This document shows positions 31,731-43,005 of a stretch of 64,000 nucleotides of DNA, one piece after another (position 1 is the stretch's first letter; every line of letters begins with the position of its first letter). The DNA comes from Anaeramoeba flamelloides (taxonomy: Eukaryota; Metamonada; Anaeramoebidae). Location of the stretch: assembly GCA_027625915.1 (NCBI GenBank), contig JANTQA010000033.1, positions 1,798,001-1,862,000 of the forward strand, given 5' to 3'. The translations under genes and the position numbers were made by a program. The notes beneath the pieces were generated by a model that worked only from the letters and a program-made list of their open reading frames with translations, was not told the DNA's origin and searched no databases.

Positions 31731-31927
31731 CAGTCAGTTTCACTTTTAAGGCACAAACTTTCAACGAAATTTAAGGCACAAAAAAATCTCAAATTAAAGC
31801 ACAATTTTTTGGAATTTTAATTTTCACAAATTATTTTACTAGAATTTGAATTTTGTGCCTTAATTTGAGATTTTTATTGTGCCTTAAATTTCGTAGAAAG
31901 TTTGTGTCTTAAAAGTGAAACTGACTG
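31731..31927. mobile_element. MITE family A, copy 2 (well preserved)
   Basis: 197 bp. Left CAGTCAGTTTCACTTTTAAG, right CTTAAAAGTGAAACTGACTG, with TA on both sides. Internal words AAGGCACAAACTTTC and GAAATTTAAGGCACAAAAAA recur inverted. The ORFs at 31874-32131 (minus) and 31902-32087 (plus) run through its right end and are not genes. Confidence 0.85.
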
Positions 31928-32784
31928 TAACTCTATTTTTTTAAAAAAAGAAGAATACTCAAAAAAAAAAATAAATTCATTATTTATTTTTTTTTCATTC
32001 TTGATTGCAATTAATTCCTTTGGAATTGTGATCTTTCGTGTTTGTTCTTCTAAAAGAAAAGATTTATTGAAAATACACACCATTTGATTCTTTTTTTTTT
32101 TTTGGTTTATTCTTTTAATAAATTCACTCATTCATATAAACACATTTCTAGATCCAAAACCAAATTTAATAAAACCAAAAATTATATCAAAAAAAAAAAA
32201 AAATGTTTCAAAAAATCGAAAAATGAAAGATTCACCTCTGAACTACTTTGGGTTAGCTTTCATAAATAGAGCAATGAATGATATTTTTTTTTTTAGTAAC
32301 AATATCTGGTGGCACTCGAAAAAATATTTTACAGTTATGTTTTTCATAAAATTAAAATCTTTCAAAAATGGTAAAATGCACTTACTTCCTTAAACATCCA
32401 TTCAGATTTAAATTTTTACACCCGCCAGATCCTTTAGTTGTTATATTTGTTGAAATTTGAATCCAAATAATAAAAAAAATAAAAATTCTTACAAAAATTT
32501 TTACTTCAAAAAATTAATACTTGATAATTAAATAAAAAAAAAACAAGATAATCAATATTCAAGACACAGCCTGCTTATTAATACAAATAATACGTTACAA
32601 TTATTTTAGGTTTATCTCGGAAACAAGTTCAATTTTGGATTTCAAAAAACAGACTCAAAATTTACAAAATTGTTTATATGGGGTTGAAACAGCCATTTAA
32701 TAGTACCTAAACACAATTTACAAAAAAAAATTTTTTCTTTGATCTCAACAAGATTTTTTTTTATTTTTTAAAAAATACCTCTCC
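31928..32784. other. AT-rich intergenic DNA
   Basis: No supported gene; short ORFs here have random AT-rich composition. Confidence 0.35.
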
Positions 32785-32923
32785 CTTAAAGCACATTTTT
32801 TTGGGAATGATTTTTTTTTACATAACTAATTTAAATAGAATACGAATTTTGTGCCTTAATTTGAGATTGTTTTATGTCGTAAAATCTGTTGTTAGTTTGT
32901 TACCTAAAAGTGGTCCTAACTGA
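32785..32923. mobile_element. MITE family A, degenerate copy
   Basis: The right two-thirds are recognisable (AATTTTGTGCCTTAATTTGA, then AAAAGTGGTCCTAACTG). The left end is lost. Confidence 0.55.
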
Positions 32924-33209
32924 AAAGAAAATTATGTTAATCACTAATTGGATCCAAAAATTTACATTGAAAATTTATGTTGCAATAATTAATATTTTTC
33001 TTTACTCTAAATAATGTGTTAATTGAGTGACAGTAAAGACATTCTACTTCCTTTTAATAACACTTTTTGTATTTGTTCTTTTTGTCGATTTGTGTTCTCT
33101 CTAGTTTCATCTTCTTTCTAACCTTTATACACTTTAGAAATGAGTTATAGTGTTAAGGAGATTTGAACATGGATATCGATAATTCTCAATTTTTTTTTAT
33201 TTATATGGT

Positions 33210-33785
33210 ATTTCCAAAAAAGTGGGGAATTTTTTTTTACATTTCATAAAAAATCATCTATTTTAGTGAATGCATTCCTTAATTTATATTATCAAATTAA
33301 GTTCAATATCAATACTGATTGAACAAATGACCAATGTATTTATTTCAAAATAGGTGGGATGAAATATTTCCAAAAAATGAAAAAAAAAATAGCGCTTTTT
33401 TTGGCGCAAACAATGAACTACCAATTTCACTAAAAAACAGGAAATTTGGAAAGGTTATCAATGATTTATTAAACAATAACATGTAATTATATGTTTTCAA
33501 TTCTATTGGAAAATTTGTTGAGATTAAAGAAGTTACAAAATAATTTTTTGATCCAAAAAGAAAAGAAATAAATATACCAATTTTAACTCGTAAAAAATAT
33601 CAGATATAATCGAGAACAGAAAATTTTATATATATATTCTTTAGGTAATACAATATTAAAAACCAAATTGAATTATTATAAAGAATCTATAAATGGTAGT
33701 TAATGATTTTGGATGTTTAAATACCTTTTTGAAGATTGAGTTTAAAAGATATATTTTAAAATAAATTTGCCCCATTTATTGGAAA
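33210..33785 (+). repeat. Repeat family I, copy 1
   Basis: It aligns over about 530 bp with 62535-63075: ACATTTCATAAAAAATCATC, TCCTTAATTTATATTATCAA, TTTTCAATTCTATTGGAAAA, ACCAATTTTAA, GTTAATGATTTTGGATGTTT and TTTTGAAGATTG. An inverted fragment lies at about 59085-59165. Family unknown; no ORF and no clear terminal repeats. Confidence 0.65.
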
Positions 33786-34425
33786 AAGCTCATGTATTGA
33801 GTACCAGTTATAAGGTATTTTTAAAAAATGCTAAATCTTTAAAAAAAATATTTACTCCAAAACAAGTCTCCAAAAACAGAAGCTCAACTAGGTATTAATC
33901 TCATTCAAAAAATCTAACATGATTTAATAAAAGAAGAGTCCTTAGAAAATTTTCTTTCTATATCTAAAATCAAAATTTTACGTTTTAAGTAATATACAAA
34001 ATATTTACCTCTGAAATATTTCCATATTACTTTATTTTAAATATACAAGAGATATAAAAGTTTTAAAAAATGTACTTTTATTATCAAATTTGATTCGAAT
34101 TAAGTTGTGGATATCACTGGCATTTTATATATTTATATAAAGATAAAAATATACCTTATTATATAGTTCAAATAAAAATTTTTAATATTTTTTTTTTTTT
34201 TGGCAACTTTTTTTTTTTAGATTCTAATTTAAACCAAATCAATAAAAATTTATTTGCATTGGAGATTTAGATCTTCATTTTGATTTCTCTTTAACAATTA
34301 TTGGTAAAGTTATTTTACTCAGCATGTTTGATTTTTCTTTTTCTTTTTGCTTTTTTTTTTTTTCAATTTCTATTTTTGTTTTCTTTTTTTTTTTATTTTT
34401 TTCTGAAATTTAATGTGGAAAAAAA
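33786..34425. other. AT-rich intergenic DNA
   Basis: Nothing recognised beyond T-rich tracts near 34187-34220 and 34340-34400. Confidence 0.35.
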
Positions 34426-34785
34426 TAAAAGATCTTCAAAAAGACAAATAAACACTAAGAAAATTGAGGATATGTAATGTCTTTTAAAATTCAATTAATT
34501 ATTAGCAAAAAATCTTCTGGTTAACCTTTTTTTCAATGAAAGCCAATAAAAAAAAATCTGTAATACTCATTTCCAAAATTTTAATTCACTTTTTTTTTAG
34601 TTTTTGGTTTGATTTTTTTTAATTTACAAAATATCAGGATTTTATATATTTCGGTATACTTGTAAGTTAATTACTAATCAGATTTAATTATTTGATGTTT
34701 TAGAATACTTAATGATATATATATATATATATTCAATTTATTATTTCAGGTGAGTCACACTTTAAGAAATGGAGTTTAGAATATC
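34426..34785 (-). repeat. Repeat family D, inverted copy 4
   Basis: AAGATCTTCAAAAAGACAAA, ATCAGGATTTTATATATTTC and TTATTTCAGGTGAGTCACAC are reverse complements of words in copies 1 and 2. Confidence 0.55.
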
Positions 34786-34993
34786 AAAAAGATTAGTTGA
34801 ACAAAGGGATTTTTGAGGAAGACAAACACATTATTAGTTTTTGCATTTTTTCTACTTTCAATTTTTTTTTGTTTTTTTTATTTTCGGTTTCCAACAAACA
34901 ATAAGAATATTTGAATCTATATTTTAAATTTTTTAAAAAATTTTAATAAATTTCAAATATTTATTATTTAAATCTTTTAAAAGTAACAAAAAA

Positions 34994-35562
34994 TAAACTC
35001 TTTTTCAGTCAAAGGAGCCCAGTTTTATTGAAGAAATGGAAGACATTCTATGAGTTTAATTCATTACTCTTATCAAACTAAAATTTTCAATTTTTAGATC
35101 AAAATCATTTTTTCTCATTTTGTAAAATTTTGTTTTTTTTGTTTTTTGCTTTTTTTTTTTTTTTTTTTTTTCTTTTCTTTTTTATTTTTTTTTTTAAAAA
35201 TTAACTTTGAAAAAAAAAAAAGTTTGAAACTCGAAATAAACATTAAGAAAAGTTAAGCTTTGTATGTTCTTTTAAAATTCATACATTTACAAGTAAAAAA
35301 TCTTATTATCAACGATTTTAATTTCCTAAAGAAATTGAGAATTTTGCACGAGACGTTCCAATGAAAGGGACCCAAAAAATTTTTTAACATTTTTTTTTTT
35401 TTTGAAATTTATGGTTTGTTCAGGTATTTCTTTTATAATTATGGACTCTTATAAGAAGTTTATTATTTCTCGTATTTCTAAACAATCTAAGTTTGGTTGA
35501 TTCTTGAAAATAAAGTGACTTTTTCATTTTTGGCTGGGCCCCTTTGAGTGAAATGGAGTTTA
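34994..35562 (+). mobile_element. Inverted-repeat element family B, best copy
   Basis: 569 bp. Left TAAACTCTTTTTCAGTCAAA, right CCTTTGAGTGAAATGGAGTTT, with AGCCCAG / CTGGGCCC just inside. The interior has a T/C-rich tract, CACGAGACGTTCCAATGAAAG and TTGTTCAGGTATTTCTTTT. It sits 116 bp downstream of the actin-like gene's stop codon and may supply 3' sequence to its transcript. No ORF. Confidence 0.75.
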
Positions 35563-35678
35563 ATTAAAATTATATACTAAAAAAAAATCATATTTTAAAT
35601 GGGTCATTATTTAAAATCAGTGCTGTATATCAACAGAAAGGAAAATAAAAATGACTCTGAAATTAATAAGGGTTTCAA

Positions 35679-36938
35679 TTAATTAAAATCATTACATTTA
35701 GTATGAATAATTATGGGGCCATTTTCATCATATTCATCTTTAGTAAGCCATTTATTTTCAAATGTTGATAGAGAAGTCATAATTGAACCACCAATCCAGG
35801 TGGAGTATTTCCTTTCAGGTGGTGCAATAACTTTTATTTTGGGTGGATTTTCAGCCCAAAAAGCATTAATTTCGGTGTTTAATCTTTCTTGTATTCCTTC
35901 AAATTTTGAATTACCACCACCCAACACAATATTTTTAAACATTTCGTTTTGGTTTTCAGTAGAACCATTTTTAATACTCTTATAAACCATTTCTGGTAAA
36001 GTAGAATATTCGTTTTCCTTTTCTTGTTCTTTTTCTTTTTCTTTTTCTTTTTGTTTTTCTGTTTCATTATTGAAAAATTTGTTTGTTTTTAATCCAGTAA
36101 TTTCTAAAATTTCATTTTTTGATCTGAAAAGCAATTCTGTTGATAAAAATCTTTCTCTTCCAATTTGGATGGTCTGTCCATCGGGTAATTCATAATTTTT
36201 GATATATTTTTTTTCTTCTTCATTTGAAGAAGAAGATGATTTTATTAATTCATCAATCCTGAGATTCTCTTTCTTCTTTTTTGTTAAACAAAAACATAAT
36301 GATTCCTTGATGTCTCGAGCAATTTCTCTTTCGGCACTCGTTGTAAAAGAATAGCCGCGAACTGATAGCAATTCTTGTAAAAAATTTGTAAGTTCTTGTC
36401 CTCCACAATTGAAATTTGAGATTGTATTTTTCTCAATTTTTCCTTCTGTAATACAACAACAACTGATGTCAGATCCCATATCGACTGAGCAACCGTTTAA
36501 TCTCCCAGATGTGTACAAATTAAGAATATGTGATGGGATCAAATACATTGCACAAACGTTAAAGGTTTCAAACATAATTTGACATATTTTTTCTCTGCTA
36601 GACTTTGGATTAAAGAGACTTTCTGTGTGTAAGACTTGGTGTTCTTCGGGTGCAACTCTTAATTCGGTGAAGAAAGTTTGGTGCCAGATCTTTTCCATGT
36701 CGTACCAATTCGTCACAATTCCCTTTTCAATTGGGTATGTTAATTTAAGCATAGCTCTTTTGGTTTGTGCTTCTTCTCCAATATAAAGATCATATTGGCC
36801 CATCCCGACCATCACATTTTTATGCCTGGGTCTTCGGACAACAGACGGGAAGACAGCTCTTGGTGCGTCATCACCTGTAAATCCTGCTTTTATCATAAGA
36901 GATCCATTATCAATAACTAGTCCTTGTAATTCATCCAT
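35679..36938 (-). CDS. Divergent actin / actin-related protein
   Basis: 419 residues (conventional actin about 375), intronless. The N-terminal third is strongly actin-like: LVIDNGSLMIKAGFTGDDAP, AVFPSVVRRPRHKNVMVGMG, YPIEKGIVTNWYDMEKIWH, LRVAPEEH and IMFETFNVCAMY. So are RGYSFTTSAEREIARDIKE, YELPDGQTIQIGRERF and the end KVIAPPERKYSTWIGGSI..DEYDENGP. The nucleotide-site loop is altered: actin's DSGDGVSH is here DMGSDISC, so the D157 and H161 equivalents are replaced by S and C, and the Q137 position reads S (LIPSHILNLY). Insertions of Lys/Glu-rich sequence occur before ELPDG and at about 290-315. The usual C-terminus KCF is extended to KCNDFN. It is probably an actin paralogue with reduced or no ATP hydrolysis, which is inferred from those residues. 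Confidence 0.9.
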   Translation of the reverse strand: MDELQGLVIDNGSLMIKAGFTGDDAPRAVFPSVVRRPRHKNVMVGMGQYDLYIGEEAQTKRAMLKLTYPIEKGIVTNWYDMEKIWHQTFFTELRVAPEEHQVLHTESLFNPKSSREKICQIMFETFNVCAMYLIPSHILNLYTSGRLNGCSVDMGSDISCCCITEGKIEKNTISNFNCGGQELTNFLQELLSVRGYSFTTSAEREIARDIKESLCFCLTKKKKENLRIDELIKSSSSSNEEEKKYIKNYELPDGQTIQIGRERFLSTELLFRSKNEILEITGLKTNKFFNNETEKQKEKEKEKEQEKENEYSTLPEMVYKSIKNGSTENQNEMFKNIVLGGGNSKFEGIQERLNTEINAFWAENPPKIKVIAPPERKYSTWIGGSIMTSLSTFENKWLTKDEYDENGPIIIHTKCNDFN

Positions 36939-37073
36939 AATAAGAAAAGTAATTAATCAATGAAAAAAATTTTTTTTTAAAAGAAATATGTTCAAGATTT
37001 AAAAAAAAATGACATTTCATTGTTCTGATCAAGACAAAAATTGTACAAAAATTGTGGTCAATATATTGAATTA

Positions 37074-37532
37074 CTGTTGAGAGAAAAATGTTGGACACAG
37101 AAAAATGGTTGGACACCAATTTTAATTGGGAACCATTAGTAAAATTGGAAATCAAATCCTATTAATAACGTGGTGAATTTTATATAAATTCAGGTTTAAA
37201 TGTGTTACAAGTTCATTAATCTGTGTTGTGTGTCGAATACTCATTTGAATGGTTGATAACTAAAGTAGATCATGTTATTTTAACAAAAATCCAAGTTTTA
37301 GTAAAGTTTACTATTAATTCTGAAAATTGTAATTTTTAAACTTGCTTTAGATTATAAGAGATAAGCTTTTGAAAAGGTAGAATTATTTTAAACATTATTC
37401 TAAACAGTAGATTATTGTTATTTTCTTTGGTTATTTCACAAATGATTGAAATTAAAAATCAATTTCAGTAATGTTCCCAATTAAAATTGCTGTCCAACTA
37501 TTTTTCTGTGTCCAACATTTTTCTCTCAACAG
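37074..37532 (+). mobile_element. Inverted-repeat element family E, full copy
   Basis: 459 bp with about 58-bp terminal inverted repeats: CTGTTGAGAGAAAAATGTTG and TTGGACACCAATTTTAATTG on the left, inverses CAATTAAAATTGCTGTCCAA and CAACATTTTTCTCTCAACAG on the right. The interior matches 23593-23925. Its left edge is 136 bp upstream of the actin-like ATG, so it lies in that gene's likely promoter. A 74-codon ORF overlapping it on the minus strand is spurious. Confidence 0.8.
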
Positions 37533-38445
37533 TTAACACTTTTTATTTTTTCAAAATTGTTGCTAAATTTTGAAAGAAATTACAAGATCAAAATTTAATA
37601 ACTTTAATTACAACGTTTTTACAATTCAAACCTTCAAAAAGGTGCAATTTACAACATTTTTAGGATTTTGGCTTTCAGAAAAATAGTTTCAGATTTTTGA
37701 AAGTTAACAATTATTTTTCATCTAGATAACTTTTAAAAATATCAATTAAATTTCAAAAGGGATCTTTTTTTAATTATTTTTTTTTAGTATTGACAATAAA
37801 GAACAATTGTTTGATGAAAAAATAAGAAAATTCTCAAATTTGTATTTTGATATATTTTATATTAAGGGAATAGTATCTATTAATTTTTTTTTTGACCAAT
37901 AACTAAATAAGGAATCCTTATCTTGAAATATGTTTAGAATTGAAAATAGACAGGTTTTTTCAATATTAGAACCTTTTATTCTTGTTTTTTTAAAATTTTA
38001 CAATTCGGTTAAAAAAAAAGTGACTTATAAAAATTTTTTTTAAAATAATATCTTTAACCAATGAGAATTTATTGATTAATTTTCGATTTAATTATTTTCT
38101 CAAAAATAATATTTATTCTCATTTTAAAAATGAAAAAATAATTTAAAACTAGTGAATATTTTCTCTTTCACTTCTGTTCATACAAATTGACCCTATAAAG
38201 AACTCAATTTGTTTTATTAATAATTACTTTTTAAAAAAATAGTTCTTATTCTTTTCTTTGATTTTTTTTGACTCTGACAAAAACTTTTAGAATGATAATT
38301 TGGGAACTTTTGAAAAAACTTCAAATTCAACAAAAACAAAAGAATGTAAACTCAAAAAGTAGATTCATGAAAAAAAAATATGGTATAAGAAAAATAAGAA
38401 AATCTTTTATTAAGAGTAAAGCATATATTGTATATTTTTTTCGAA
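37533..38445. other. AT-rich intergenic DNA
   Basis: No supported feature. The plus-strand ORF at 38268-38549 lacks an ATG at its first codon and has lysine- and phenylalanine-rich composition expected by chance. Confidence 0.35.
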
Positions 38446-38553
38446 TCAAACTGTTTTTTCATGCAAATCCAAAAAAACCTTTTCAGGTTTATTTTTCAAA
38501 CTATTTTTTGTACGCCTTCCGCAAACATAACAAGGTTTTGCTTTCTTGATCAT
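38446..38553 (-). CDS. Possible 35-residue ORF with CxxC motif
   Basis: ATG at 38553, TGA at 38446. The peptide starts MIKKAKPCYVCGRRTKNSLK and ends LDLHEKTV. CYVCGRR resembles half of a zinc ribbon or knuckle, and the codons are less AT-biased than the surroundings. No second CxxC was found nearby, so it may be a first exon, a relic or chance. Weak call. Confidence 0.2.
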   Translation of the reverse strand: MIKKAKPCYVCGRRTKNSLKNKPEKVFLDLHEKTV

Positions 38554-38810
38554 ATTTTTTTTTATTTTTTGTATTTTTGCGAAAAGTTGAAAAAAAGCAA
38601 CTTTCAAAAAAGTGAAAAAATGCAAAAATTATTTATTTCTATAAAGACAATAACTAAATTTAATGAATGTCATTTAGCAAGATTTCATTAATATAAAATG
38701 GTGGTTTTTAACTTTGATTTCAAATCTAAGTAATTGGCAAAAAAAATTATAAATCTCTATTAAATTTACCTAAAAAAAGTTAATATAGACGAGTCCCTTA
38801 ATCTATAATA

Positions 38811-39185
38811 CACAAGAGTAAATATGAATGTTGTAAAAAATAGAGTTTTTACAATTTTAGAGATAAATAAAGAGCTCCAAGTATTTATCTAAATTTTGGT
38901 AATATTAAATATAATATCTGATTTTCTTAATAAACTAAGAACAATTTTAATCAAAAAATAGTTTAGCAAACAACAATCTTTCAAATAAAAAAAAAAAAAC
39001 AATTTTCCAAAAAAAGTATTGGTATTTGCCAAATGATTTTATATTGAAAACACCTTCAAGATTAAAAATAAAAACGGGGATTTTGTTTACTATTACCAAA
39101 ATTTGGATAAATACATGGAGCTATTTATTTATCTCTTAAATTGAAAAAACTCTATTTTTTACAACATTCCTTATTTACACGTGTG
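38811..39185. repeat. Foldback repeat family F, copy 2
   Basis: 375 bp with outer arms CACAAGAGTAAATATGAATG / CATTCCTTATTTACACGTGTG and TTGTAAAAAATAGAGTTTTT / AAAAACTCTATTTTTTACAA (one mismatch in the latter). It has an inner inverted pair around AAATTTTGGTAATA / TATTACCAAAATTT. Confidence 0.8.
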
Positions 39186-39224
39186 TAAATGGAATTAATT
39201 ATTTATCTTTTTTAGGTTTGGTAA

Positions 39225-39785
39225 AGGTTTACAATCTCGAATTTTTAAAAAAGATTATCTGGTGTAGGCTGTGTTTAATTGTTAATTTGGCTCTTAGTTG
39301 AACGACCTTGTGCTTGATATGGGTTTTTAATAGTGGTTCAAAATGGAATTAATTCAATTTTTTTTTTTTTTTTCAAAATTCAAATTCAAGTGTGTAAGAT
39401 TAATAAATTGATAGGTGTGTAAGAATAAATTTAAATTTTTGGGTTGTAGATTAAAATTTTGATTAACTTTTTAGTTAATCTAACCAAATGAAAAAAAAAA
39501 AAAAAATTTAAAGCTCCAAATAAAACCTAATCTCATTAAAAATTTCAATCAACAACCCACAAATCTCATTTTTTTCTAACTTAGCTTTCGTTATATTAAT
39601 CTTACACTTGTAAATTTGGAATTTGAAAAGAAAAAAAATTGAATTAATTCCATTTTGAACCACTATTAAAAACCCATATCAAGCACAAGGTCGTTCAACT
39701 AAGAGCCAAATTAACAATTAAACACACCCTACATAATATATTGTTTTTTCAAAATTCAAGGATTGTAAACCTTGACAATTCTCCA
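39225..39785. repeat. Large near-perfect palindrome
   Basis: The left arm (about 39270-39375) and right arm (about 39630-39735) are almost exact inverses over about 100 bp. GAACGACCTTGTGCTTGATA and ATGGGTTTTTAATAGTGGTT on the left are matched by TATCAAGCACAAGGTCGTTC and AACCACTATTAAAAACCCAT on the right. The outer sequence (TTTACAATC..GGATTGTAAA) is also inverted. The 250-bp centre is AT-rich. It has the look of a young foldback element; single copy here. Confidence 0.8.
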
Positions 39786-41160
39786 AATTTCATGATTTGT
39801 GAATATTCATTTTTGAAGTAAAATCATAATTTTTGACTTTTAATTGGATTGGATAAATAGATCCTGTTTAAAGTGAAAATTTGAGTTTTTTTCTAAAATT
39901 TTTAAAAAGTCAAACCGATTTTTGAATAATTTTTCACATCTTCGTCATCATTTAACCACTCTGTCTACAACGATATGCAAAAATATTGAATACACTAACA
40001 ATCTTTTCACTGTTTCAAATCCATATTCGATATTTTTTTTTAAGAATAAATTTTTGATTCGCTTGATGTTGAAAAATAAAAGTGTAAAAAATGATTTCTG
40101 AATTTTTTCAATTTTTCAATCTTTAATTTCAAAAACGAATTCTATTTGCTTTACCCTTTTATGTAGGATTTTTTTTATTTGGGTTGGTGCGGTATCTTAC
40201 CCTAATTTCAGTTAAGATGATTTGGTTAAGAGATCAGCTTGTTTACTATTGGGTAGTGGTTTGGGGTTCTTTATACTTAGTCCTAAATATCCGTGCCTTT
40301 GAAATTAACTATTATTTATTTTTATTACCATTCAAAACCCAAATCTTTCTAATTCCTTTTTTCTTTGGATCAAAAATTAAAATCGGTTGTACTGTTTACA
40401 TTGGTAATTTAATAGTTTATATCACCAACATTGTTGGATCTTTTGAATTTGAAAATGGAATTTCGCAAAGTTTTTTTGGTTTCTTGTAAAACCAATAGAA
40501 AGAAATTTTAAATCAAAAGGTTTTTAACCTTTTTTTAAAAGTTAGTTTAAAAATATGGTTTCCTGTTTAATGAAATTTAAAAAAAAATTTATTTGAGAAA
40601 TAAATATAAAAAAATTATTTTAAAAGTTAATATAAAAAATAGAACAAAATAAAATAGTTTTTTCACAATTTAAACAATCAAAATCAAATTTTAACATGTA
40701 AAAAAAAATTATCCGAGTTTAGATCATTAACAATGAAAAAATTAACAATTTTCCAAATTTTATATTCAAAATTTCTGAAAAAAAATAAAAAAATACAAAA
40801 GTCAATAGTGAATTATTACTAGATATTATATTAAAATATTACTGATCCAAAGATCAGTGTATAAAAATACTTTAAATTAATCAGTGGGAAAAGTACAATA
40901 AGGGGTAAATAAAATAGATTTAAAATTTGCCTCTTTTTGTTCAAAAATTCATTCAAGCATTGATCAACCAATGTTTTTCTTAATATTTTAAAAAAAAATC
41001 CTCCAAAATCGGCTATATTTTGGCTTTCCACAAGACATAATCAATTATCTGTTTTAATTGTATTGTATTATCATATATCAGTACTCAATAAAAGATTAAA
41101 TTCTGAGAATCCTTAAAGATTTTATCTAGTAACTAAATTTTGGAAAAATCAGATTGAATA
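39786..41160. other. Intergenic DNA with two unassigned ORFs
   Basis: A 101-codon plus-strand ORF (40184-40489) starts at a non-ATG codon and contains hydrophobic stretches. A 66-codon minus-strand ORF (40831-41031) holds TLVDQCLNEFLNKKRQI. Neither has a recognisable family or a credible context; I do not call either a gene. Confidence 0.3.
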
Positions 41161-41359
41161 CAGTCAGTTCAGCTTTTAAGGCACAAACATTAACCGAAAT
41201 TTAAGGCACAAAAAAATCCCAAATTAAGGCACAAAATTTGGAAAAGTTCATTTTTACAATTTATTTTTACTTGAATCTAAATTTTGTGCCTTAATTGTAG
41301 ATTTTTTATTGTGCCTTAAATTTCGTTGAAAGTTTGTGCCTTAAAAGTGGAACTGACTG
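41161..41359. mobile_element. MITE family A, copy 3
   Basis: 199 bp, TA-flanked. Left CAGTCAGTTCAGCTTTTAAG, right CTTAAAAGTGGAACTGACTG. Internal AAGGCACAAA / TTTGTGCCTT pairs are well preserved. Confidence 0.85.
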
Positions 41360-41649
41360 TATCAGAAACTGAAATCTTTCTGAAATTTAGGCTGAAAGTT
41401 CCAAAAAGTCTTGAAAGTAATATGATGGATTGGGCTATTTTTGTCATGATTACCATAAAATAATTGTGGTCAATGTCCGATTATATTTCACCAATTAATA
41501 GGCATTCAGGTAAAATATGTTTTAATTAATCCTCATCAAATAGTGACAAAGCCATTCAACTTGGGGGAACAAATTTCAAAAAAAAATTGAAATCAAAGAC
41601 CCTTCAAAAAAATAAAATTCAAAACCATTTAATTTTTAGTAGTGAGCAA

Positions 41650-42130
41650 AATACTGGCATGATTAAAATCCATGACAAGATTTTTAATTGTGAATATTAG
41701 GAAAATTTATGTGTTATTTCATTTTATTTTCAATCAAATCCTTTTTATAAATAAACAAATTTCTTATGAAATCTAGTAATAAACCTTCCGAAAGTTCATT
41801 AAAGCAAGATTTCTTTAGAATTCTCACGTAATTTTCTGATAGAATAAGTAGATCAACTTTTTTTAAAAAAAATCTTTGGTTTTATCGAGTTATGTTATGA
41901 ATTTCGAAAATCATAATTTTTTATTCTTTTTTTTATGATAGATTAAAAAGTGTTTTGAACAAGTGGGCTTTCCTTAATCATCATTCTAATAAGAGGGCGA
42001 GTTGTATTTTTAAAAGTCTGATTCTTAAAAAGAAACAGGATTTGATTTTAAATTAAAAAGAAATTTTCCTAATATTTTCCTAATGTTCACAATTAAAAAT
42101 ATTTTCGGGGATATTTCTATCATGTCCTGT
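41650..42130 (+). repeat. Repeat family H, copy 2
   Basis: Counterpart of 3217-3670 (CAATCAAATCCTTTTTATAA, AGTAATAAACCTTCCGAAAG, TAGATCAACTTTTTTT). Divergence is substantial. Confidence 0.5.
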
Positions 42131-42582
42131 ATTTTTTTCACTATTATTTATCCATTTTTATTATTTTTTAACAATTTTATCCCTTTTACATTTTGATATG
42201 GTTTAAATTACTTGGATTTATTAGAAATAAAATTTAATCAATTTTTTTTTCAACAAAAATGAAATAGAATTTTAAAAATAATATACAAACGGAATATGAG
42301 CAAGGTACTTTGAGATCTAAAAATTTTGAGAAAAAAAAATTGTCAAAAATTCTATATAAGAAACTATATAAAAAAGTTATTCTTTAAAAAAAATACACAG
42401 AAACTCTTCAACATGATTAATCAAAATTATGAAATATATTTCGCTTGTCGAGAATTTTTTATCAAAACCCTTATGGTTAGAAAACTTAAGGTAATAAAGA
42501 AATAAAAATAAAAAATACTTAAAATAGCAAAAAATATATAAATTAGGGTAAATACTATCTCACTCTGATAGGTAGTGTTGTT
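42131..42582. other. AT-rich intergenic DNA
   Basis: Nothing recognised. Confidence 0.35.
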
Positions 42583-43005
42583 TCTAGATTTTTTTTTAAT
42601 TCAAAAGAATTGAGCAAAAATAAATATTTTCACTCAATCCATTCTTTTAAATAAAAAAAACCCTAACGATAGTGGAATACCAATATTGAATCACGGATTG
42701 TGTAAATTTTATCTATAATCGATAAAGTTTCTATCGGGTTTTTTTTTCCCCTGTGTATTCTGGGTACGTGCCGTTAAGTGACGTTAAGTGTCTAAGTTTT
42801 CTTGAGGTTTTCCGTTTTATTAATAAAGTGTTCTAGGTATTTTTTAATTTTTGAAATTAAAAGAAAATTTTTGAAATTTTCTAGAGATTTTCTCAAATCA
42901 AAAAAAAGCTAACGGTGGTTTTGCAGGATTTGAAAGAATTGAGTTAAATCCTTGATTTTACTAAATAATTTCTAATTCTGGAAAACCTAACGGTAGTGGA
43001 TAATA
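42583..43005. repeat. Palindromic-module array F
   Basis: A short hairpin (TTAATTCAAAAGAATTGAG / CTCAATCCATTCTTTTAAAT, about 42594-42655), a type 1-like module (about 42837-42910) and a type 2 module (about 42917-42990). Joins include ACGTGCCGTTAAGTGACGT then TAAGTGTCTAAG, and CCTAACGGTAG. Type 3 half-arm CTTGAGGTTTTCCGTTTTAT. More decayed than arrays C and E. Confidence 0.65.

Noticed and set aside
35713-36067. ORFs overlapping the actin-like gene
   Set aside because: Opposite or alternative frames of a clearly coding region with no domain of their own.
40184-40489. 101-codon hydrophobic ORF that could be a membrane protein
   Set aside because: First codon is not ATG, hydrophobicity is expected from T-rich DNA, and no family pattern is visible.
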